Positions 58,392 to 64,000 of a stretch of 64,000 bases of DNA are shown here, in pieces; positions within the stretch are counted from its first letter, which is position 1, and each line of letters opens with the position of its first letter. Position numbers and translations under genes: made by a program. Under the pieces are notes generated by a model, which was not told the DNA's origin, did no database searches, and was given only the letters and a program-made list of their open reading frames with translations. Source of the DNA: Pasteurellaceae bacterium LFhippo2 (GTDB lineage: Bacteria; Pseudomonadota; Gammaproteobacteria; Enterobacterales; Pasteurellaceae); NCBI GenBank assembly GCA_029852775.1, contig LEKJ01000022.1, positions 35,990 to 99,989 of the forward strand, read 5' to 3'.

Positions 58392-59759
58392 TTAGTTGAT
58401 TAAACCTTGCTTTAATCGTTCAAAATAACTTTTGGTTTCTTCAATCACAACATGACGTAATGCAACTAATGCCACTAAGTTCGGGAATGCCATCAAACCG
58501 TTTACAATATCTGCAATCGTCCAGATTGTATTTAAGTGAATAAATGGTGCTGCGGCAATAAATAGGATAAAAGTAGTACGATAGACTTTGATCCATTTAG
58601 TTCTACCTTTGGTTAGGTAAACAAAGCAGCGTTCCCCGTAATAACACCAACCTAAAATTGTTGTATATGCAAAGAAAATTAAACTTATAGTTACAATAAT
58701 CGCACCAATTGAGCTACCTAAACCGTTTGAAAATGCTAAGTTTGTGACTTCAGCACCTGCTGCCGAACCGTTCCAAGCTCCAGTCATTACAATCACTAAG
58801 CCTGTCATTGTACAAACTAAAATAGTGTCTAAAAATACACCGGTCATCGAAATTAAACCTTGGCGAACAGGTTCTTGAGTATGCGCTGCTGCAGCTGCAA
58901 TAGGCGCACTACCTAAACCTGCTTCATTTGAGAAAATACCACGAGCTACACCTGATTGAATTGCTTTTAAAATCGTAAAACCAACTACGCCACCAACAGC
59001 AGCTTGCGGATCAAATGCAGCATTGATAATTAAGCCAATTGTCGCAGGGATTTTATCGGCATTAAGAGCTAAAATTAAAACAGCAGCTGAAACATAAGCA
59101 ATAGCCATAAATGGCACGATCACTGTTGAGATTTGTGAAATACGCTTCACGCCCCCTAAAATAATCGAAGCAGTTACAACGGTTAAAATGATAGCACTAA
59201 TAGAAACTGGCACGCTAAATGTATCATTTAATGCGTTAGTGATACCGTTAACTTGTGGAAATGTCCCGATACCTACAAGGGCAACCATAATACCGAATAC
59301 TGCAAATAGTTTTGCCATCCATTTCCACTTTTGTCCCATACCTAATTCGATATAGTACATCGGCCCACCAGCCATAAAGCCGTCTTTATCTTTGGTACGG
59401 AATTTAATTGCAAGTAAACACTCAGCATATTTGGTAGCCATACCAAATAGCGCGATAACCCACATCCAGAAGATAGCACCAGGACCTCCAGCTTGGATTG
59501 CGGTTGCAACGCCGACAATGTTACCAGTACCAATAGTTGCTGCTAAAGCAGTTGCTAAAGCGCCAAAAGCAGAAATATCGCCAGCTTGTTCTTGCCCTTT
59601 TTCTTTTTTGAAAATATAGCGAAATGCACGCGGTAAGTGGATAAATTGGAGTAAACCGAGTCTGAATGTATAGTAAATACCCACTCCTGAAATAAGCAAG
59701 AGTAGCGGCGGTCCCCAAACAATACTGTTAATTGAATTTAGAATTGTGTCGATTGACAT
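58392..59759 (-). CDS. Sodium:alanine/glycine symporter (AGCS family)
   Basis: Sodium-coupled uptake of small neutral amino acids. 455 residues, about 11 transmembrane helices. Family signature GTGNIVGVATAIQAGGPGAIFWMW at about 75-98, then FRTKDKDGFMAGGPMYYIE and GIFSNEAGLGSAPIAAAAA at about 274-292. The tandem glycine riboswitch in its leader points to glycine as a substrate. Confidence 0.94.
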   Translation of the reverse strand: MSIDTILNSINSIVWGPPLLLLISGVGIYYTFRLGLLQFIHLPRAFRYIFKKEKGQEQAGDISAFGALATALAATIGTGNIVGVATAIQAGGPGAIFWMWVIALFGMATKYAECLLAIKFRTKDKDGFMAGGPMYYIELGMGQKWKWMAKLFAVFGIMVALVGIGTFPQVNGITNALNDTFSVPVSISAIILTVVTASIILGGVKRISQISTVIVPFMAIAYVSAAVLILALNADKIPATIGLIINAAFDPQAAVGGVVGFTILKAIQSGVARGIFSNEAGLGSAPIAAAAAHTQEPVRQGLISMTGVFLDTILVCTMTGLVIVMTGAWNGSAAGAEVTNLAFSNGLGSSIGAIIVTISLIFFAYTTILGWCYYGERCFVYLTKGRTKWIKVYRTTFILFIAAAPFIHLNTIWTIADIVNGLMAFPNLVALVALRHVVIEETKSYFERLKQGLIN

Positions 59760-59811
59760 TGATAAGTTCCTCGTAAAAATTTCTTACAAGGAAAGAAAAG
59801 GAATAACGCAG

Positions 59812-59821
59812 ACAAGCGGTC
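59812..59821 (+). repeat. DNA uptake signal sequence in the symporter leader
   Basis: ACAAGCGGTC, complete core. Forms the left arm of the hairpin at 59813-59855. Confidence 0.75.
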
Positions 59822-59855
59822 TGTTTCACAAAAAATTTTGCAAAAGCACCGCTTG
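59813..59855 (-). promoter_or_regulatory. Hairpin of opposed uptake signals between glycine riboswitch and gene
   Basis: CAAGCGGT (59813-59820) and ACCGCTTG (59848-59855), perfect 8-base arms around an A/T-rich loop. It lies exactly where the riboswitch expression platform should be. Confidence 0.55.
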
Positions 59856-59867
59856 ATAGATTCAACT

Positions 59868-60090
59868 TTTCTCCCCTGTCCTTTTGCCTGAGCGTTTCAC
59901 GGATCTGCAAATTTTCTGAAAAATTTGACCGCTTGCGCCTTCGGCGTCCATTTTCTGCTGTTGTTATGATTAAAGCAGAGTGGCTCTCTCCAAGGGTTCG
60001 TCCAATAGCTGTCCTCGCTTGCGCACCTGAAAGATTTTACCTCGTCGGTGTAGGGTAACTCCCTACTCTCCAGCTATCTTCATCCGAACT
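59868..60090 (-). ncRNA. Tandem glycine riboswitch
   Basis: Two glycine aptamers in tandem at the head of the symporter transcript. On the minus strand the first contains GCTGGAGAGT, CACCGACGAGG and GCGAGGACAGC; the second contains TTGGAGAGAGCC, CGCCGAAGGC, CTCAGGCAAAAGGACAG and GGGGAGAA. These are the conserved gcvT-type blocks. Almost the whole 443-base gap before the gene is taken up by this element and its downstream hairpin. Glycine probably turns expression on or off through the downstream region; the direction cannot be read here. Confidence 0.93.
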
Positions 60091-60202
60091 TGTTTATTAC
60101 ATTTGAAAATAACGCTTATTTTCACGCTGTAATAAGGGCGTAAATTCTAGCAATTTTGCTCTATTCGTCAAGTATGAACAAAGCAATTTAGTTAAATAAT
60201 GG

Positions 60203-60946
60203 TTATTTTTCTTTCCAATAGCCAATCCACTCTTTAAGTCCTTGCATTGTTGAAGCCATAGCCCCTGCTTGTGGAATAAAATGCATTAAATTCACATCAT
60301 AGCTTTCGGGCGTAGTACCATTGCCAACACTTGCGGGTAGAACTTCAAATCCTGCTCGTTCAAACAATAATTTAGCTCTTAACATATGCCATTGGTTAGT
60401 AACTAAAATAATTTTATTAATCTGCTCTTTATCCAATATTTCTTTGGTAAATTGGGCATTTTGAATTGTTGTAAGAGCGTGCTCTTCAAGCCATTTTGTT
60501 GGTGTATGAAAGAACGTTTCTAATTCTCGAGCCATTACTCTAGCTTCTGAGTTACCATTTGGACTGCTACCTGTAATTAATACAGGAAGACCTGTTTGTT
60601 GGTAAAGATAGGCTGTATAGCGTAAGCGTTCCAAAGAAACTTGCGGAACGGCCAATTTAGCAAATAATTCTTTGCTGTCACGTAATCCGCCACCTAACAC
60701 AACAATCGCTTGAGCTTGTTTATAATCTTCGATAGAAAGATTATCTTCTTTCACTAAGCTATCTTGTAGCTTTTGAGCGGTATAAGGAATGCTTACTACA
60801 TATAGAATCACAATGCTGAGTATAGTACAGATACGGCTAAGCATTTTGCGATTTAATATAGAAAAAATCAGACCAAAAACAAGTAACACAATGATAATAA
60901 AGGGGGGAAATATCATTGCGGTGATCAATTTTGTAATTAAAAACAT
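60203..60946 (-). CDS. elyC: ElyC/SanA/YdcF family membrane protein (DUF218)
   Basis: 247-residue protein with two N-terminal transmembrane helices (about 8-30 and 36-53) and a periplasmic DUF218 domain (about 78-230). Motifs: AIVVLGGGLRD, VLITGSSPNGNSEA, and LVTNQWHMLRAKLLFERAGF. In E. coli ElyC affects envelope biogenesis and the undecaprenyl-phosphate carrier pool. It begins 8 bases after dsbB, so the two are co-transcribed. Confidence 0.85.
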   Translation of the reverse strand: MFLITKLITAMIFPPFIIIVLLVFGLIFSILNRKMLSRICTILSIVILYVVSIPYTAQKLQDSLVKEDNLSIEDYKQAQAIVVLGGGLRDSKELFAKLAVPQVSLERLRYTAYLYQQTGLPVLITGSSPNGNSEARVMARELETFFHTPTKWLEEHALTTIQNAQFTKEILDKEQINKIILVTNQWHMLRAKLLFERAGFEVLPASVGNGTTPESYDVNLMHFIPQAGAMASTMQGLKEWIGYWKEK

Positions 60947-60954
60947 AGTGTTTC

Positions 60955-61494
60955 TTATTTAAATAGTGAGCGATTTTGTGGACGAGTACGTTTAAATTGG
61001 CTTAATGCAACCACAACCATAATCACAACATAGATAGCAAAAACAGGGATTAACCATTGTGGCATAGATAATCCCCATAGATCCCATACGATTTTACTGC
61101 AATCAGTTGATGTTGCTTCAAATAAATTTGGGAACCATTTATTTAGTGGTAAGGTTTCTGGAAATTCAACAAAAGGCGAGCAAGTATTCCAAGGGGCAGG
61201 GTTAAGCTGGTAATCAGTATGTTGAATTGCCAGTCGTAACCCTTTGATTGAACCAAATAATCCCAAAGCAATTGCTAACCAACGAATAATCGCTACTCGT
61301 GGCGCAAGAAAGCCGATAATGCCAGCAACCAAAATTGCAAATAGAGCAAGGCGTTCATAAATGCACATTACACAAGGATTTAATCCCATTCCGTGCTGAA
61401 AATAAAGGGCTGTAAGCTCTAATCCTAAACAGCTCGTAGTAAGTAAAGCCCAGGCTCCACGACTTAGGGATAATTCTTTGAAGTAATTGAACAT
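60955..61494 (-). CDS. dsbB: Disulfide bond formation protein B
   Basis: Inner-membrane oxidase that reoxidises DsbA and passes electrons to quinones. 179 residues from ATG 61494, with AAGGA upstream; earlier codons overlap nhaB and are not needed. Four transmembrane helices. First redox pair CVMC (about 41-44), second pair from NTCSPF and STDCSK in the second periplasmic loop. nhaB-dsbB beside fadR is the enterobacterial order too. Confidence 0.95.
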   Translation of the reverse strand: MFNYFKELSLSRGAWALLTTSCLGLELTALYFQHGMGLNPCVMCIYERLALFAILVAGIIGFLAPRVAIIRWLAIALGLFGSIKGLRLAIQHTDYQLNPAPWNTCSPFVEFPETLPLNKWFPNLFEATSTDCSKIVWDLWGLSMPQWLIPVFAIYVVIMVVVALSQFKRTRPQNRSLFK

Positions 61495-61508
61495 AATAAA
61501 ATCCTTAT

Positions 61509-63059
61509 TTATCGGGCAACAACCCAGCCCCACTCTAACATTAGTTTAGTCATTGGTTGGAGTAAAAACTCTAGGCATAAATAGCCAACTCCAGATAGCA
61601 CAACCGTATATGGTAATGCCATATAGACCATTCGTCCATAGGATAATCTGATTAATGGCGAAATAGCAGATGTTAATAGGAATAGGAATGCTGCTTGTCC
61701 ATTTGGTGTTGCAACAGAAGGTAAGTTTGTTCCTGTATTAATTGCTACTGCGATTAAGTCAAATTGCTCACGGCTGATGATTTCATTCGCCAATGCTGAT
61801 TTTGCTTCGTTAACGTAAACGGTACCAACGAATACATTGTCTGAAATCATTGATAAGATACCATTAAAAATATAGAACAATGATAGTTGAGATGTTTCTT
61901 CTGCTGAAAGTACAAAGCTAATTACTGGATCAAAGAGTTTTAAATCAACAATAACTGCGACTACTGAGAAGAATACAACTAGTAATGCTGTAAATGGTAA
62001 GGATTCTTGGAATGAACGTCCGATAGCGTGTTCATTTGTCACGCCACAAAGTGCGGTACAGAAGATAATTACGCTTAAACCAATTAAACCAACTTCTGCT
62101 AAGTGAAGTGCTAGTGCAATAACAAGCCATACACCTGCAATAGCTTGAACAATAAGTTTCATCTTATCGGCAGGTGTCATTTGTTGTTCTTTGCGTTGGT
62201 TATAGTGAGCAAGAACAACCCAAACTTTACGTGGTAAGCGGTCACCATAGCCAAATAATTTGTATTTTTCTAAAAAGTAGCAAGTAGCTGTGCCACAAAT
62301 TAATACCAAAATGCTAATAGGAGAAACACGTAAGAAAAATTCGCCAAATCCCCAACCCGCTTGGCCGGCTATAATTAGATTTTGTGGTTCACCAACCATT
62401 GTCATTACACCACCAAGAGCGCTACCAACACCTGCGTGCATTAATAGGCTACGTAAGAACCCGCGAAATTGCTCAAGAACTTGTTTATTGGTGATTAATG
62501 AGTCATTTTGGGCTTCTTCATCACTGCTTTCTTCACCTGTTGATAGACTGCCTGAAGCAACTTTGTGATAAACCTTATAGAATCCCATTCCAACACTAAT
62601 AATAACAGCAATAACAGTTAATGCGTCAAGAAATGCAGAAAGGAAGGCTGCACTTAAACAGAATGCTAATGAGAGTGTTTTTTTAGAGTGAATAGCGACA
62701 ATAAGCTTTGTGAATGCATATAAAAGCAAGCTTTTCATAAAGTAAATACCAGCTACCATAAACATCAGTAGCAGTATTACTTCAAAGTTAGCCATAATTT
62801 CGTGTTTAACGTGATCGGCTTTTGTCATTCCAATAACAATAGCCTCAATAGCTAACAGACCACCGGGTTGCAAGGGATAACATTTTAGTGCCATTGCTAG
62901 AGTGAAGATAAACTCGGCAACTAAAGCCCATCCTGCAATAAAAGGACTAATGAAAAAATAGAGTAAAGGATTAACAATTAGGAAGGCAAGAATACAAAAT
63001 TTATACCATTCAGGCGCATTGCCTAAGAAATTTTTAAAAAGTACATCAAAACTACGCAT
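61509..63059 (-). CDS. nhaB: Sodium/proton antiporter NhaB
   Basis: Exports sodium in exchange for protons. 516 residues, about 12 transmembrane helices; typical stretches are [19 protein letters not shown] at the N-terminus, [44 protein letters not shown] and [25 protein letters not shown]. First gene of nhaB-dsbB-elyC, divergent from fadR across a 166-base gap. Confidence 0.97.
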   Translation of the reverse strand: MRSFDVLFKNFLGNAPEWYKFCILAFLIVNPLLYFFISPFIAGWALVAEFIFTLAMALKCYPLQPGGLLAIEAIVIGMTKADHVKHEIMANFEVILLLMFMVAGIYFMKSLLLYAFTKLIVAIHSKKTLSLAFCLSAAFLSAFLDALTVIAVIISVGMGFYKVYHKVASGSLSTGEESSDEEAQNDSLITNKQVLEQFRGFLRSLLMHAGVGSALGGVMTMVGEPQNLIIAGQAGWGFGEFFLRVSPISILVLICGTATCYFLEKYKLFGYGDRLPRKVWVVLAHYNQRKEQQMTPADKMKLIVQAIAGVWLVIALALHLAEVGLIGLSVIIFCTALCGVTNEHAIGRSFQESLPFTALLVVFFSVVAVIVDLKLFDPVISFVLSAEETSQLSLFYIFNGILSMISDNVFVGTVYVNEAKSALANEIISREQFDLIAVAINTGTNLPSVATPNGQAAFLFLLTSAISPLIRLSYGRMVYMALPYTVVLSGVGYLCLEFLLQPMTKLMLEWGWVVAR

Positions 63060-63225
63060 AATATATTAATTTTAAAGAGTGAAAACACGGTCAAGATTGT
63101 AATCTAGTTCTGTTTAAACGATAATAGAGAATAGTTAGATTATTTGATTTTTGATAACTAAATCACATTTTTTCACTCTATTTTTGAAGTATTTCTTCAA
63201 AAAAATCACCTGGAAACTTAAATAA

Positions 63226-63948
63226 ATGGATAAATCTGAATTACTTAAAGCCCAAAGTCCTGCTGCTCTTGCAGAAGAATATATCGTCAAAAGTATCTGG
63301 AATGGGCATTTCCCAGCTGGTTCAGATTTACCTGCTGAACGTGAATTAGCTGATATTATCGGTGTTACCCGCACAACGTTACGTGAAGTTTTACAACGTT
63401 TGGCGCGTGATGGTTGGTTAACAATTCAACACGGTAAAGCAACTCGCGTAAATGATGTTTGGCAAAGCGCAGGACCGAATATTATCGAGACTTTGATAAA
63501 ATTGGACCGCTCAATTATTCCAATGATCATCACTAATGTAGTTTCGTTAAGAACTCGAATGGGAGAATACTACATTCCAGAAGCGATTAAGTTAGATTCA
63601 AATGCTTCTCTTGCTCTATTTGCAGAACTGAATGAGATTGAAGACAGTGCTCAGGCTTATGCAGCATTCGATTATAAGCTTTATCACCATTTTACATTTA
63701 TCGCTAATAAGCCCGTGTATGGATTGATTTTGAATAGTTTCCAAGATCTTTACCACAAGGTCGCTGCCTTAGTATTTAAGTCGCCAGAATTTCGTGCTGC
63801 AACGGCACAATTCTATCAAGAGTTAAGAAAAGCGTGTGAAATGAATGATTTTGAGTATGCGACTAAAATTATGGCTGTAAATCGTCAACGTAGTAGCGAA
63901 TTTTGGGCCGATGTTCTTAAAAATTTACCCGAAGATTTTGGACAATAA
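63226..63948 (+). CDS. fadR: Fatty-acid metabolism regulator FadR
   Basis: GntR-family transcription factor that senses long-chain acyl-CoA and balances fatty-acid breakdown and synthesis. 240 residues: winged-helix DNA-binding domain at about 8-75 (FPAGSDLPAERELADIIGVTRTTLREVLQRL), then an all-helical acyl-CoA domain with VFKSPEFRAA near 180. It diverges from nhaB, the same neighbourhood as in E. coli. Confidence 0.96.
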   Translation: MDKSELLKAQSPAALAEEYIVKSIWNGHFPAGSDLPAERELADIIGVTRTTLREVLQRLARDGWLTIQHGKATRVNDVWQSAGPNIIETLIKLDRSIIPMIITNVVSLRTRMGEYYIPEAIKLDSNASLALFAELNEIEDSAQAYAAFDYKLYHHFTFIANKPVYGLILNSFQDLYHKVAALVFKSPEFRAATAQFYQELRKACEMNDFEYATKIMAVNRQRSSEFWADVLKNLPEDFGQ

Positions 63949-64000
63949 TTTAAAAATAGTATTTATAAAAAAGGCTATCGGTGATCTGACCCCAAAAAGT

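Noticed and set aside
62045-62058. AAAGTGCGGT, resembling the Haemophilus-type uptake signal
   Set aside because: Single occurrence in nhaB codons without the usual A/T-rich flanks, whereas the ACAAGCGGT type recurs many times; taken as chance.

Overview
The window is chromosomal DNA of a member of the Pasteurellaceae, most likely from the Actinobacillus/Mannheimia side of the family. The reasons are Pasteurellaceae-type gene content (nhaB-dsbB beside fadR, ribD-ribE-ribBA-ribH behind an FMN riboswitch, hemE-yjaG-hup, prfA...prmC-sirB1-kdsA, focA-pflB-pflA), low GC, and many copies of the uptake-signal core ACAAGCGGT(C) (for example at 13918, 33399 and 59812). The Haemophilus-type core AAGTGCGGT is essentially absent. 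The species cannot be fixed from the sequence alone.

Layout. 1-6.4 kb: the 3' end of nrdD, an Asp/Glu racemase, ilvGM, fxsA and pabB-pabC. 6.4-10.1 kb: a pxpBCA 5-oxoprolinase operon followed by an unusual NRAMP-like transporter. 10.2-13.1 kb: an AT-rich restriction-modification operon (HNH nuclease, C5-cytosine methylase, beta-class amino-methylase) abutting the 3' end of ligA. 13.1-17 kb: ligA, zipA, cysZ. 17.3-21.2 kb: the complete riboflavin operon with its FMN riboswitch. 21.3-32.7 kb: ppiD, msrA, a YczE-like protein, lolC, sodC, a D-2-hydroxyacid dehydrogenase, a lipoprotein, a DUF72 protein and metH. 32.9-34.3 kb: a mutarotase and a run of three very small membrane proteins, two of them tandem paralogues. 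34.4-41.6 kb: hemE, a DUF416 protein, HU, prfA, a lipoprotein, tRNA-Gly and tRNA-Leu, prmC, sirB1, kdsA. 41.6-44.6 kb: a pirin and the queuosine genes queC-queD-queE behind a preQ1 riboswitch. 44.6-50.4 kb: gnd, pgl, zwf (pentose phosphate oxidative branch), cysQ, a small membrane protein, nudE. 50.5-56.3 kb: a YqaA protein, focA-pflB-pflA (anaerobic formate metabolism, with an FNR box) and a ZIP transporter. 56.4-60.1 kb: ilvD and an alanine/glycine symporter behind a tandem glycine riboswitch. 60.2-63.9 kb: elyC, dsbB, nhaB and divergent fadR.

The most unusual content is between the genes. Two families of dispersed palindromic elements fill many junctions: (i) GTAGGGGCG-type units in a 48-nt form and an inside-out form, including two near-identical 92-nt copies that bracket the FMN riboswitch; (ii) about 100-120-nt elements made of four successive hairpins whose stems differ in sequence but whose architecture is conserved. 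Inverted pairs of uptake signals also form terminator-like hairpins, and one uptake signal lies inside the glycine riboswitch. No phage or CRISPR array was seen. The last 19 bases may be the edge of an insertion sequence.
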